DNA of 64,000 nucleotides from Nibribacter roseus (GCF_042662225.1 NZ_JBHSYQ010000016.1:620001-684000), one strand, 5' to 3'; counted from the first letter of the stretch, positions 1 to 8,702 are shown. Translations and numbers: made by a program. Notes: generated by a model from the letters alone, not told the origin.

Positions 1-651
1 AACCAGGAAATAGAAAGTGGTAAACTAAATGATTGGATTAGAGAATACATTGAGACATTCAAAGACTTAAAAAGCACCGAAGCGAGACCCCTCATTTATA
101 AATCCCTTTTTAAATGGTTTGGGTTTAACTATGACTTTGCACTACATCCTGAGTTATTCGAGATAAAAAGGAAGATTGAAAACTCAATAAGTCAAAAAGC
201 CCAAGCTATCTTAAGCGGAAATGGAGTAGAGGAAATACAAACCATTGTTTTCATAAACAATACAGAAGAATTCGGCAAAAACTTCTCTCCCTCCTACTAC
301 CCTATTATTTTGATCAAACTAGATCGTACCGAACTGAACCCAGAAGGTAACAATGAAATATGGGCCGTACTTAAAAATGTACAGGAGAAATTAAGTAAGG
401 AGTTAACTATTCCTATGGAGCAGATAAGTTCCAAGAGCGGTTCTTATATTCATAACCTTGATGACAGATTTGAGGGTCAAATAGACTGGTCTCCAATGAA
501 CATGTTCTACCAGTACGCCAAGGAGTTGCCGAACGAGAATGATCTACTGTTCTTGAAATCTCTAAAACAAAGTGGTTTCGCAAAGGACGACTTTGATAAA
601 AAACAACTGGACAGGGCAATCAAAGAAATAGAAGTAAAACTTAAAAAATAA
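1..651 (+). CDS. C-terminal part of a hypothetical protein (5' end outside window)
   Basis: The reading frame is open from base 1 through a TAA at 649-651, giving 216 residues of a protein whose start lies before the window. A TTG at 310 could be taken as a start, but the frame upstream codes for normal-looking soluble protein sequence (for example FKWFGFNYDF and EIQTIVFINN), so the longer reading is preferred. The sequence is hydrophilic and rich in Lys, Glu and Asn, ends in a basic helix (EIEVKLKK), and shows no signal peptide or membrane segment. I do not recognise the family and assign no function. It opens the accessory region of this window. Confidence 0.6.
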   Translation, partial: NQEIESGKLNDWIREYIETFKDLKSTEARPLIYKSLFKWFGFNYDFALHPELFEIKRKIENSISQKAQAILSGNGVEEIQTIVFINNTEEFGKNFSPSYYPIILIKLDRTELNPEGNNEIWAVLKNVQEKLSKELTIPMEQISSKSGSYIHNLDDRFEGQIDWSPMNMFYQYAKELPNENDLLFLKSLKQSGFAKDDFDKKQLDRAIKEIEVKLKK

Positions 652-975
652 AAGTATAGGCTGGTAACAAAACCCAGAACATAAGACAGACTCCACCCTT
701 CGTAAGTTTTAAGCCCGTATGGTTATCATAAATTTAAAAAATGGTTCCACAGTACATTATAGTTACAAAGGCAACTGTTTTAGACCTATTTTCATAAAAT
801 CAGGGCAAAAACAGTAGATAAATGCAAAGCAACTTAACTTACTAATATCATCTAATGTGTACTCCTCACATATATGGTAGATTACTAACTCTCCTTTAAA
901 TTGAAGCCGAAGAATTAACGTAAGCCGAGGCCTTCGCCGCCGTGAGTATGAATGCGCTGGTTTAAACTTTAAAAA
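652..975. other. Intergenic region with one degenerate palindrome
   Basis: I see no convincing gene on either strand. The only structure is the imperfect palindrome at 774-815, which resembles the repeat family found across the rest of the window. Confidence 0.5.
774..815. repeat. Degenerate copy of the intergenic palindrome family
   Basis: ACTGTTTTAGACCTATTTT is followed, after a short loop, by an imperfect reverse complement ending in AAAAACAGT. Outer and inner T/A blocks match the family core, but several middle positions no longer pair. Confidence 0.5.
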
Positions 976-1779
976 ATGATGAGGCTATTAGTACTAATAT
1001 TTATTTCTCTATTAAGCCATGAAGCAGAGATACCCAAGGTAAAGACCAGGGTAATAAAGAATTTTTTCGTGGAAAACGGGAAGAAGAACCTTACTGCTGT
1101 TACGAAAGAGAAATACAACAGAAACGGGGATCTGGAGTATTATAGTATCTATAAATCCACTAATAAAAGATTTACGGAAGTATTCTTCATCAACAGCTAC
1201 GACTCATTGAACAGAAGAATTAACATCAAGGAATTTGCCGTTGAAAATAAAGATACCGTTAGGAAAACAAACAGAATAATTAAATATTACCCTAACCATA
1301 CTGTAGAAAAAGTCTATGGCGGGAACGGCGAACTTCTGTCCAGAGTAGAAAAGCTATTCTCTGATTCCACCTCTCTACTGATCGCTAAAATCAGCTTTTC
1401 ATTAGTACCTATAGAACCTTTCAATTCAGAATGGATGGAAAGTGAAAAATACTACTATGATTCCTCCAGAAGGCTTATTAGAATTTCCCGAATACGTACA
1501 TTAGGCGCAGACGGCAGAGAGCTGAAATACGAATACACCGACGAAGCGACAACCATCTGTAAGCAGTATAACAACAACGGAAAGCCGGAAGTAGTGACAA
1601 CCACAGTAAAGGAACCCAGACAAAAATTAGAGTTAACCGAAGTCTATTCTGATACCGATACCACCAAAGCCGGAACCAGAACAACCTATAACGCCTACGG
1701 ATTAATTGAATCTTCTCATAATTACCCAGACCAGAACCAAGGTTTTCATGCAGAATATTCTTACCTATACTTTAAATAA
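976..1779 (+). CDS. Putative secreted hypothetical protein, YD-repeat-like
   Basis: This 267-residue protein begins with a short hydrophobic segment (MMRLLVLIFISLLS) that looks like a weak signal peptide. The body has repeated beta-rich phrases of the kind seen in RHS/YD-type or YwqK-like surface proteins, such as KEKYNRNGDLEYYS, YDSLNRRINI, YYDSSRRLIRI and TYNAYGLIESSHNY. These suggest a repetitive beta structure in the periplasm or on the cell surface. There is no catalytic motif. The gene stands alone, with more than 300 bases of empty sequence on each side. No function is assigned, and the family link rests on repeat style only. Confidence 0.65.
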   Translation: MMRLLVLIFISLLSHEAEIPKVKTRVIKNFFVENGKKNLTAVTKEKYNRNGDLEYYSIYKSTNKRFTEVFFINSYDSLNRRINIKEFAVENKDTVRKTNRIIKYYPNHTVEKVYGGNGELLSRVEKLFSDSTSLLIAKISFSLVPIEPFNSEWMESEKYYYDSSRRLIRISRIRTLGADGRELKYEYTDEATTICKQYNNNGKPEVVTTTVKEPRQKLELTEVYSDTDTTKAGTRTTYNAYGLIESSHNYPDQNQGFHAEYSYLYFK

Positions 1780-1848
1780 GGTTTTTTATGGATATGAGGT
1801 TATATGCAGGCTTCAATGCTGAAATCAACTACAGCAGAATCTAGATTT

Positions 1849-2058
1849 TCAGCCGGAATTGTCAGCTCCCGTTCTGAAGCTCCTCATCTTATCATCCACA
1901 AACCTGCTGTACCAATTCATTATAGTAGGAACAATTACAATAGGCTTTAAGCACATGGGGGAATTCGGAAGGGTACTTTTCTCAAAGAACTTCCCCTTGT
2001 AGTTTGATAGTAGGTTCAATTTTTCCAGCGTTTGATACTGTAGGCGTGCAACAATAAT
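1849..2058 (-). pseudogene. Possible gene remnant (70 open codons, no start codon at the 5' end)
   Basis: Between a TAG (complement of 2059-2061) and a TGA (1849-1851), the minus strand is open for about 70 codons that read like protein, for example KGKFFEKSTLPNSP and PTIMNWYSRFVDDKM. There is no start codon near its 5' end. It could be the tail of a decayed gene, or a chance open frame. I do not recognise the family. Confidence 0.22.
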
Positions 2059-2086
2059 CTAAACTACCACAGAGAAAAAAGACATT

Positions 2087-2458
2087 ATGAAATTAGGTGC
2101 ATTTTCAATTAGTCTCAGTGTCAAGAATCTGGAGACATCACAGCAATTTTATGAGAACCTCGGATTCAAGGTTTCTGCTGGAAGTATGGAGCAGAATTAC
2201 CTCATCATGAAAAATGGAAATGCTCTTGTGGGTCTGTTCCAGGGCATGTTTGAAGGAAACATTTTAACATTTAATCCAGGTTGGGATGAAAATGCCAAAA
2301 ACACTGAAGAGTTTGATGATGTAAGAGATATTCAGCGGCAATTGAAAAAGAACGGAGTAGAATTATTGAGCGAAGCTGATATTGAAACCTCTGGACCTGA
2401 CAGTTTCATGTTAACTGACCCAGACGGAAATGTTATTTTAATTGACCAACATCGGTAA
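2087..2458 (+). CDS. VOC family protein (glyoxalase/bleomycin resistance-like)
   Basis: The 123-residue protein has the typical single VOC module. It opens with a beta strand and helix (FSISLSVKNLETSQQFYENLGFKV split over residues 5-28) and ends with the strand SFMLTDPDGNVILIDQHR, the usual closing segment of the fold. One module of this size normally forms a dimer with metal sites at the interface. The classical His and Glu ligands of glyoxalase I are not obvious, so the substrate cannot be predicted. The ATG at 2087 gives the family's usual length. The gene is isolated, with no operon partner. Confidence 0.85.
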   Translation: MKLGAFSISLSVKNLETSQQFYENLGFKVSAGSMEQNYLIMKNGNALVGLFQGMFEGNILTFNPGWDENAKNTEEFDDVRDIQRQLKKNGVELLSEADIETSGPDSFMLTDPDGNVILIDQHR

Positions 2459-2742
2459 GCATTACACAAACCAAACACCCTGCTGCCCCAACTATAATAA
2501 TAGCAGTAACTTTAATTCCGGAGGTAAGTTGGCTAAGGGAGAAATTTACCTGTATAGCTTGTTGCTAAAAGGAAAGACTTTGTCAAAGCTTCACCTGTTT
2601 CAAATAGGAAAAGCAAAAGCTGGCAATACATTAGAAGTTTCCACAATTTCATTTATTCACAATATTTTATTAATTCAATCGCCCAACCACTAAATAGGAT
2701 TCAACAGGCTTGACTCTTAATTAAACCACAAGTGAAAATATT

Positions 2743-2755
2743 AGTGTAAAATATT
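2743..2755. repeat. Candidate attachment-like 13-bp direct repeat, left copy
   Basis: AGTGTAAAATATT occurs here and again at 13215-13227, next to the dead tyrosine recombinase. A 13-bp AT-rich match can arise by chance in 64 kb, so this is only a candidate element boundary. Confidence 0.15.
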
Positions 2756-2788
2756 TTACTACCATTTTTCTGCTAAAATTTTATTCAA

Positions 2789-3268
2789 TCATTGTTTGTC
2801 TCCCTCGGATAACCCATTCGGCATTTGGCTATCTCTCAACCTTACTACAAACGCATGGGTGTTACACCCCAATTCTATAAAATAAAATTTAGCTTTTCGC
2901 TGCATTGAAAAATGGTTTGAAGACGAAGAAAAGACCATGTATGCGTAACGTGCAAGGGCTTCGTAGTTTCTCTTTCTGTAATAGTTTAATGCGTCTGCAC
3001 TCATACTTTGAGCAATTTCAGCCACACCATACCTTCTAAGTACACTTTCAGGAGGATGCCCTATCCTATCTTCTTCTTGCAATTGATTGGCAAAAGCATT
3101 CGCAGTATGCATGGTAGTTGTATCGAGCTTGACCACCACATCTACTCCTGCTTCTTTGCTCCTTTGCTCTTTCAGTACTTTAATGTACGCCTTATTGAGT
3201 TTAATTAGTTCTTCTTTGGAACAGGTATCGCATAAATTATCTTGGCTATTGATACCAATGTAAGAATT
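2789..3268 (-). CDS. Hypothetical protein of an unknown family present in three copies in this window (possibly 5'-truncated)
   Basis: The minus strand is open from a TAA at 3269-3271 down to the TAA at 2789. A GTG at 3139 would give 116 residues, but the frame upstream to 3268 also reads as protein (CDTCSKEELIKLNKAYIKVL), without an ATG, GTG or TTG before that GTG. The native start may therefore be lost or lie in another frame. Recognisable blocks are GHPPESVLRRYGVAEI, RKRNYEALARYAYMVF and KAKFYFIELG. The same blocks occur, damaged, at 8411-8702 and 9456-9644 on the same strand, which shows that this is a real family. I do not recognise it, and no catalytic motif is visible. This is the least damaged copy. 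Confidence 0.5.
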   Translation of the reverse strand, partial: NSYIGINSQDNLCDTCSKEELIKLNKAYIKVLKEQRSKEAGVDVVVKLDTTTMHTANAFANQLQEEDRIGHPPESVLRRYGVAEIAQSMSADALNYYRKRNYEALARYAYMVFSSSSNHFSMQRKAKFYFIELGCNTHAFVVRLRDSQMPNGLSEGDKQ

Positions 3269-3376
3269 TTAAAGGGTAGAATACATTTAAACCTGACCAT
3301 CTTTCAATTTCAAACTTTAGAATTCAATTTGTTAATCGACATACAGATGGCACCCAATCAATAATTCCTATAAATA

Positions 3377-3403
3377 AAAAAAGCCTCTTAAATGAGGGGC
3401 TTA
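3377..3403 (-). terminator. Intrinsic terminator of the GAF gene
   Basis: On the minus strand the sequence AAGCCCCTC, a six-base loop and GAGGCTT form a stem with a small bulge, followed by seven T. It lies about 30 bases after the stop of the GAF-domain gene. Confidence 0.6.
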
Positions 3404-3433
3404 GTCTTTGAAGGATATACAAATGCAAATAAT

Positions 3434-3994
3434 CTATTGGCCCCTAAGCTCTTTGTTCTCCAATTCAAGTTGGGTTATACGCTGGTAGCTTTTAGCCAAG
3501 GTTTTTCTGGCAGCCAGCCTTATCTCTATTTCATCAACTACAATGGATGCCAGGTCTTCCAGCATCTGCATCTGCTCCCTGCTCAGGTAGCGTTGCTTTT
3601 TGTCTATGACACAGAAGGTTCCGAGATTATACCCCTCTTTTGTAGTAAGGGGCGCAGCAGCATAGAAGCGTAACCCGAACTCTCCGCAGACCAGTGGGTT
3701 CGTAAGGCAACGTGGGTCTTCTATTGCGTTCTCCACGAGATAGACCTCGTTAGAAAGGATGGCTGAGGCACATAGCCCTGGCTCTCGGTCAATCTGCTCC
3801 ACCCCATCAATCCCGAACTTTGACTTGAACCATATCCTGTCATTGTCCACCAGACTGATGATGGCGATTGGCATGTTGAACATCTTGGAGGCCAATGCCG
3901 TGATGCGGTCAAACGCTCCGTCTGGAGGAGTGTCCAGTATTTCATACCGCCTAAGTGCGTCAAGCCTCTTTACCTCGTCTACTACCACTTTCAT
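3434..3994 (-). CDS. GAF domain-containing protein
   Basis: From the ATG at 3994 the protein has 186 residues. A GTG at 4015 would add seven. It is almost entirely one GAF domain with the family pattern RYEILDTPPDGAFDRIT, then IAIISLVDNDRIWFKS, GLCASAIL, LTNPLVCGEFGLRFYAAAPL and LGTFCVIDKK. A C-terminal helix (LAKSYQRITQLELENKELR) looks like a short coiled coil for dimerisation or coupling. GAF domains of this kind bind small ligands or act as sensor modules. There is no output domain, so it probably works with a kinase such as those at 7101 and 10152. A broken paralog lies at 4464-4767. Its own terminator follows. Confidence 0.85.
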   Translation of the reverse strand: MKVVVDEVKRLDALRRYEILDTPPDGAFDRITALASKMFNMPIAIISLVDNDRIWFKSKFGIDGVEQIDREPGLCASAILSNEVYLVENAIEDPRCLTNPLVCGEFGLRFYAAAPLTTKEGYNLGTFCVIDKKQRYLSREQMQMLEDLASIVVDEIEIRLAARKTLAKSYQRITQLELENKELRGQ

Positions 3995-4229
3995 AAAGTT
4001 ACTATAAAAATTCACAGGGCTTAGTAAAATTAACCTTTTTTACATAGAAAACCCATCTAAACTACAAATTTATCTCTTAGTAAAACTGCTATCTACAGTA
4101 CAATGAGCAGACTTAAAGTAAATTAATCTTTCTTTATTAGAAATGTGCCAATTAGGCCAGAAGTCATATCGGCAGTACAAATATAAATTTGCTTTTCAGT
4201 AATGGCAATAATGAGGTGAATCTGGCTAA

Positions 4230-4375
4230 CTAATATTTCAACACCAATTTACCCATGATTTTAGAACCACCAGTTTTTACCTTAAATCGTCTCAAGCCAG
4301 AATCTCCAATAAATCTCCATGGGAGAGTGGCTTCGGGAAATAGGAAATAGAAGTAATTTCATCAAACCATTCCAT
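4230..4375 (-). pseudogene. Fragment of an unknown gene with a frameshift
   Basis: An ATG at 4375 opens MEWFDEITSISYFP and a neighbouring frame continues EATLPWRFIGDSGLRRF and then GGSKIMGKLVLKY, ending at a TAG (4230-4232). The two frames join naturally with one shift near the middle. The composite reads like the C-terminus of a real protein. I do not recognise the family. Confidence 0.3.
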
Positions 4376-4463
4376 TTTCAAATACCTAAACCTCCTGCCT
4401 GTTCAAAGTTTAGATAGCCTTGGTAAATTAGGTTGACAAGAATAAGTAGTATCTATATACCGT

Positions 4464-4767
4464 GTGAGGCTGGAAGGTTCAAGTCAAGTGAGCATAGGTG
4501 TTAGCCTGTGTTCACTTGACTTACTTAGCTCTGACGTAACCGTATTCAAGGATGCCAGAGACAAACAGTGCCTTGTGACGAACCCTATGGTCACATGTGA
4601 ACGGATTACAGTTTTACGGTGCCGCACCCTTGACCACGTCAAGAGGGTGCAACATCGGGGCTTTATGCATCGTGGATAAGGAACCGAGGGAGTTCACCGA
4701 ATCAGACCAGAAGACGCTCGCAAGCCTCGCATCTTTCGTGATGGCAGAGATAGAGAATAATGCGTAG
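4464..4767 (+). pseudogene. GAF domain pseudogene (frameshifted, N-terminus missing)
   Basis: The first frame, from 4464, reads VSLCSLDLLSSDVTVFKDAR and then LVTNPMVT. After a frame change near 4600 the second frame reads GLQFYGAAPLTT, CNIGALCIVDKEPREF and LASLASFVMAEIENNA, and stops at the TAG 4765-4767. Joined, these match the second half of the intact GAF gene at 3434-3994 block by block (NPLV/NPMV, FYAAAPLTT/FYGAAPLTT, GTFCVIDK/GALCIVDK). It is on the opposite strand to that gene. The N-terminal half of the domain is missing. It is a dead paralog, not a working gene. Confidence 0.75.
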
Positions 4768-4785
4768 CTAGTCTTTCCTATACGG

Positions 4786-5211
4786 TTAATCTTCTATGGA
4801 CAGAAGCCAAGCCTCCGCATCCGCCTCCTCCTTGAAAGTCCTTATCTCAAACTCTCCGTCAATCTTCTGAACCAGGGATTCTATGGTCATGGAGGCGTAG
4901 ATGCTGGAAGGTACCACCTGAGCCAGAAAGCGGAGGCCGCCTTCTTTCATTTTGGGCGTCCACTCGTTCTGCGCCCAACCCAGAGCCATATCCCATGACC
5001 CTACCACCTCCTTGTTGCTGTTGAGCAGTTTGGCGTATGGCCTATCCGCCATCATCTCAAGGAATTTATAACCGCCCTCCATCACGGTCTCCACGGACTG
5101 CGCACCGAACCACCGTGCCTTTACAATGTCTCCGCCATGCACCCTCTCAGCCTCGAAGAACACGTCTCCGAACACTTTCTTCAACTTAACCTTCTGTTCC
5201 ATATTTGACAT
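4786..5211 (-). CDS. STAS/SpoIIAA-like small protein, copy 2 of a tandem pair
   Basis: This 141-residue protein and its upstream neighbour at 5232-5645 are paralogs. Both share KKVFGDVFF/KNVFGKVFL at the start, a tryptophan motif (KARWFGAQS/HTDWFGYLT), a block like LNSNKEVVGSWDMALGW/LNDTSNVVGGWDHSLDW and a C-terminal DAEAWLLS/DAKAWLLQ. The layout resembles the small SpoIIAA/STAS-like proteins common in Cytophagales, which are thought to be regulatory and cytoplasmic. There is no signal peptide. The 20-base gap to the upstream gene suggests co-transcription. The family link is by overall pattern, and no ligand can be named. Confidence 0.65.
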   Translation of the reverse strand: MSNMEQKVKLKKVFGDVFFEAERVHGGDIVKARWFGAQSVETVMEGGYKFLEMMADRPYAKLLNSNKEVVGSWDMALGWAQNEWTPKMKEGGLRFLAQVVPSSIYASMTIESLVQKIDGEFEIRTFKEEADAEAWLLSIED

Positions 5212-5231
5212 TCTTTATTGAGGCCAGACGT

Positions 5232-5645
5232 TTAATTGCTCGCTTGCTGCTGGAGGAGCCAAGCTTTGGCATCCACCATGTTTTGGAAAACCCTCACCTC
5301 GAAAGCCCTTATCGAAGAGAAAAAATCGGAGGCGGTGGCCTCAGCGAACGACTCAGGGGTGGTTATGAGTGCGAAATACTGAACCCCAGACTCAGCTGCC
5401 CTTGGACTCCATTCATTCACGACCCAGTCAAGTGAGTGGTCCCACCCGCCTACCACATTACTGGTGTCGTTCAGCACGCATGAGTAACCAGATTCTTTCA
5501 CGGCCTGTGTGTATGCCAATGCGCCAGACTTTATGTTGTCTTCCGTAAGATAGCCGAACCAGTCCGTATGGACCCACCTGTTCCTGTCGTCAACCGTGAC
5601 GGTCAGAAATACCTTCCCGAAAACGTTCTTGTAATCACGTGTCAT
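5232..5645 (-). CDS. STAS/SpoIIAA-like small protein, copy 1 of a tandem pair
   Basis: This 137-residue protein is the upstream member of the tandem pair with 4786-5211 (see there for the shared blocks). It starts MTRDYKNVFGKVFLTV and ends DAKAWLLQQQASN. The two copies have diverged a good deal, which speaks for an old duplication rather than a recent one. No membrane segments or catalytic residues are visible. The function is unknown, possibly regulatory as in other STAS-like proteins. Confidence 0.65.
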   Translation of the reverse strand: MTRDYKNVFGKVFLTVTVDDRNRWVHTDWFGYLTEDNIKSGALAYTQAVKESGYSCVLNDTSNVVGGWDHSLDWVVNEWSPRAAESGVQYFALITTPESFAEATASDFFSSIRAFEVRVFQNMVDAKAWLLQQQASN

Positions 5646-5754
5646 ACTATGGCTCTATGGCAGTTTGCTCCAAACGCAAATATAACCAGAGCCTGCTTAC
5701 GGTATATAGCGTAATAGGGATAAAATAAACTACGAATAAGATTTAAATCTTTAG

Positions 5755-5997
5755 TTTGGGCTTAGCCCCGTTGCCTCCTTCTTTGGAAATCTCCTGCTCG
5801 CTCTCTTTCACACCAAGGCAGTTACCTATTGGTTTGAGGCGCATAAATGGGTGTTGGCCTTAGCGACACAACGGATGGAGAAGAAGCGAAATGTCTGGCT
5901 AATGCATACAGCATTCATATTGCCGAATGATAAAAACCGTATTTACCCGAGCAAAACAGGTATTTATGCCCTGTACGAAATTACTTTAAAGGCGTAA
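5755..5997 (+). other. Possible small gene or remnant ending just before the 66-aa gene
   Basis: The frame is open for about 80 codons between a TAG (5752-5754) and a TAA (5995-5997), and includes TYWFEAHKWVLALATQRMEK and HTAFILPNDKNRIYPSK. An ATG at 5875 would give 40 residues. The stop lies two bases before the ATG at 6000, so the two could be coupled. It may be a small real gene, a decayed one, or chance. The rest of 5646-5999 holds nothing else I can see. Confidence 0.22.
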
Positions 5998-5999
5998 AA

Positions 6000-6200
6000 A
6001 TGGGCATGGCTTTCTTCTTTGACTACATCAAGAGGTTGGAAATCTCACAGTTAAACAAAGACCAGGCGAAACAGTGTCTTTTCTATATCAACTGCTTTGG
6101 ACTGGAAAATGACAGGATTAAGGACGAATCATTTCCTATACGTGAGCAGGTTATAAAAAGACTCGAGCAACTCTACGAAGAAGACAACCAAACCCAATAA
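6000..6200 (+). CDS. Small hypothetical protein
   Basis: This is a 66-residue open frame starting at an ATG and running MGMAFFFDYIKRLEI to a charged C-terminus (LEQLYEEDNQTQ). Its composition is like that of a small soluble helical protein, with Lys/Asp/Glu-rich helices and two Cys. It has no recognisable domain. Support comes only from normal amino acid composition and from the lack of a better frame on either strand. Confidence 0.4.
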   Translation: MGMAFFFDYIKRLEISQLNKDQAKQCLFYINCFGLENDRIKDESFPIREQVIKRLEQLYEEDNQTQ

Positions 6201-6233
6201 TGTCGGGCGGCCTTGTTTGGCTTAGTACTGAAC

Positions 6234-6356
6234 CTACTTGGCGACATCTAAACCTTCAGTCACCAGTTCTACCAGGTTTCTCAAAGCGGTACGCCCTATT
6301 TTCCCTTCACTGCAACAAGCAAGGGTATAAGTAACGAATTGGTTGGGCAAGGTGGA
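6234..6356 (-). pseudogene. Possible gene remnant downstream of the response regulator
   Basis: After an in-frame TAG (complement of 6357-6359) the minus strand reads TLPNQFVTYTLACCSEGKIG and then RTALRNLVELVTEGLDVAK before a TAG at 6234-6236. The sequence looks like a protein C-terminus. It begins about 50 bases after the stop of the response regulator at 6408. The function is unknown and chance is not excluded. Confidence 0.25.
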
Positions 6357-6407
6357 CTATACGACCTTGCATTTCCCGAAGCTTGAGATATAGAAGCAAA
6401 CTCTAAC

Positions 6408-6806
6408 TTACGTAGGTTCACATTCCAAGATTCTGATTAGGCATGGCTCAGTCAGGGGCTTTGCCAAGAAAGTCACCCCGAAATTCTCCAAATCCTTCAC
6501 CATCACATTATAGGTTGTCTTATTGCTATTGAGAACGACCTTGGTTTTAGTGAAGTCCACCATGCCCTGGCCAGCAAGCATCCTTGCAAATGTAAGGCCG
6601 TCCATTACTGGCATCTCAACGTCCGTGATGATGATATGGGGGAGGTTGTTGCTGAGCATGTCCATTTGCAGTAATCTCATTGCCTCCGCCCCGTTTGCAG
6701 CGGCCACAATTTCCGCTTCCCCGAGAAGTTTCTTAATCTTGCGCCTCATTATAAATAAATAGGTGCTGTCATCATCGACCAGCAGTATCCTTTTGGTAGC
6801 CGCCAT
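6408..6806 (-). CDS. Single-domain response regulator (CheY-like receiver)
   Basis: The 132 residues form one receiver domain with no output domain. The acidic pocket is D11-D12-D13 (ILLVDDDSTY), the phosphoacceptor is D62 (IIITDVEMPVMDG), and the conserved lysine is K116 (FLAKPL). S94 occupies the switch Ser/Thr position. Such stand-alone receivers pass phosphate to, or receive it from, histidine kinases and act by protein contact. The PAS kinase at 7101-8177 is on the same strand, about 300 bases upstream, and is a plausible partner, though the two are not tightly coupled. Confidence 0.9.
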   Translation of the reverse strand: MAATKRILLVDDDSTYLFIMRRKIKKLLGEAEIVAAANGAEAMRLLQMDMLSNNLPHIIITDVEMPVMDGLTFARMLAGQGMVDFTKTKVVLNSNKTTYNVMVKDLENFGVTFLAKPLTEPCLIRILECEPT

Positions 6807-7100
6807 TCATTTCCCAAACAGACCAAAGCTGTCTTTTCGATAAAACACATTTAATAGTATGGACAAGGTTCATGGATATACATTATGCCGCACACCATAA
6901 GTTCCTTTTTTTACTGTAGAAACGCCTGAAGGTAGCTTGAAATGCTATAAACCCAAGGGTATGGAATTCATTTTGCACTTGCCAGCCCACACTGCGAATC
7001 CTGTCCAGCCGATTGTCTTATACGGCTTTTATTTATTGGCAGCCACCCAATCTGGGCGGGTAGGCTCTAAGGGGGCCTGAAGAAATATCCGTATTAGCTA

Positions 7101-8177
7101 TTACCTGAAGTACACCCTGAAGGTGGAGCCTTCGCCCAACGTACTATCCACCTCAATCTTCCCACCCATTTCCTCGACCATGTTCTTGACTATGAAGAGG
7201 CCAACACCTCTCCCTTCCACATCTTCCCGAAGCCTGGTGTATCGGTTGAAAATCAATTCTATTTTGTCTTGCTCTATCCCAATTCCATTGTCGCTGACGG
7301 AAAGCATGGTGAAGCCTTCGGATATCTCCGTCTTGATGCGTATCAGCGGTGACCTGTCTGGCGATTTGTACTTGATGGCGTTACTGAGAAGGTTGAAGAC
7401 AATGCTCCTGACGTTCTTCCTGGGAAGGTGTATCTCCGATTTGTTTATCTCGGTTCCGAACACTGCGCCAGAAGCATCTATTTTGTCCTTTAGGGCGAGC
7501 AGGGAATCCTCTATCAGATTCTCGAAATTCACCCGCTCAGAGGCGTTGTCGAAGTCTCGGTCGGTTTCCTCCACCTCAGTCAGTTCCGCTATGGTTTTAT
7601 CGAGATACTCTACCGACTTTCCCAACAGAACCAGAACCTGCTCTTTATCTTCCTGACTGGTGGATTTTTCCGTCAGTATATTTATCAGGCTACCCATGTT
7701 GCTGAGTGGCCCCCTCAAATCATGCGAGATGGTATACATGGCGTTACGATACCTCTTGTTAAGCTGCTCATACCCCTTCAGGGTCAGGATGCGGTCATTG
7801 ATGTCTATGAAAGTGATAATGACACCGTTTGCCCTGTTCTCTTTTCTTATGATGTAGGGAAGGATGTTCATCTGGTACCACAGCTTGTCAGTGGTCTGAA
7901 TCTCTTTTTCCAGACCAAGTTTGCTGTCAATCACCTCATGTATATTGTCTAAAATGGTGGGGAATCGGATGTTGTTTGCTACATCTTCTATATGCTTGCC
8001 GAGGTCACTGCTCGAGAGGCTGAACTGCGTCATGGCCGCAGGCGTGAACTTGCGCAGTATCATGTCGGCATCCACGAAAAGTTGAGGTATGATGGTGTTA
8101 TTGAAGTAGTTCTCTAACTCTTCGTTTAGCTCAATAAGCTTTTCAATTTCGTTATTTCTTCCAGATGCTGTACCCAT
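7101..8177 (-). CDS. PAS domain sensor histidine kinase (CheB/CheR-type PAS)
   Basis: The 358-residue cytoplasmic kinase has a PAS domain at about 20-130 with the CheB/CheR-associated signature (YFNNTIIPQLFVDAD, RKFTPAAMTQF, LWYQMNILPY, GVIITFIDIN), then a dimerisation helix with the phosphoacceptor His152 in SHDLRGPLSN, and an ATPase domain with N box NLLSNAIKYKS, G1 DNGIGI and G2 GRGVGLFIVKN. There is no membrane segment, so it senses something inside the cell. A paralog with almost the same architecture lies at 10152-11231. The two differ mainly between the H box and the N box, as if specialised for different partners. Confidence 0.92.
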   Translation of the reverse strand: MGTASGRNNEIEKLIELNEELENYFNNTIIPQLFVDADMILRKFTPAAMTQFSLSSSDLGKHIEDVANNIRFPTILDNIHEVIDSKLGLEKEIQTTDKLWYQMNILPYIIRKENRANGVIITFIDINDRILTLKGYEQLNKRYRNAMYTISHDLRGPLSNMGSLINILTEKSTSQEDKEQVLVLLGKSVEYLDKTIAELTEVEETDRDFDNASERVNFENLIEDSLLALKDKIDASGAVFGTEINKSEIHLPRKNVRSIVFNLLSNAIKYKSPDRSPLIRIKTEISEGFTMLSVSDNGIGIEQDKIELIFNRYTRLREDVEGRGVGLFIVKNMVEEMGGKIEVDSTLGEGSTFRVYFR

Positions 8178-8410
8178 GAGCAGGATTCGTATAAATTAAT
8201 TTTTTAAAGTTCATCAATTTTTAACAATTGAATCCTACATATATCTAAAGGACTTTGTTCACCTATGCTTTTCTCAACAATGAAATAACTCATTTATGTG
8301 CAAAAATGAGCTTATATTTTAAGAAAAGAAGGGGTTTCTACCATGTAAAGGCAATCAAACAGTTTATGCTTCATTCATTAGACCGAATTACATTTATTGT
8401 CCTTGCTAAG

Positions 8411-8702
8411 CTAATTTGGCATTGCTACATTATTGAACCGTAACACAAGTACATGGATGCTATACCCCGACCATATGAAATACAAATTGGCATTCCTACC
8501 CCACCTGAAGTTTGACGGGTTCAGGTGAGGCAGGAATATACCATCAAAGCGTACCTTGAAAGTATTTCGTTATGCCTCCTAAGCGATAGTCTCACGTATC
8601 TGGTCACAGACATTGACATTCCTGAAACTCCAAATATATCAAGGACACCCTCAGGTGGAAACCAACCCTATAGTGATAGTTTATCTATATGTAGGCATGC
8701 AT
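8411..8702 (-). pseudogene. Decayed second copy of the unknown family at 2789-3268
   Basis: Joining frames on the minus strand gives MHAYI, a TAG, YRVGF, then (frame change) PPEGVLDIFGV and RRHNEILSRYALMVYSC, a TGA, then (frame change) SNFRWGRNANLYFIW and IHVLVLRFNNVAMPN before a TAG at 8411-8413. These match MHTANAF, DRIGH, PPESVLRRYGV, KRNYEALARYAYMVFSS, SNHFSMQRKAKFYFIEL and HAFVVRLRDSQMPN of the gene at 2789-3268 in the same order. At least two frameshifts and two stops make it non-functional. Confidence 0.75.

Noticed and set aside
2442..2693. Open frame of 83 codons after the VOC gene
   Set aside because: It overlaps the end of the VOC gene in another frame, has poor protein character (many Asn, Ser and Cys in odd runs) and no match to any known pattern.
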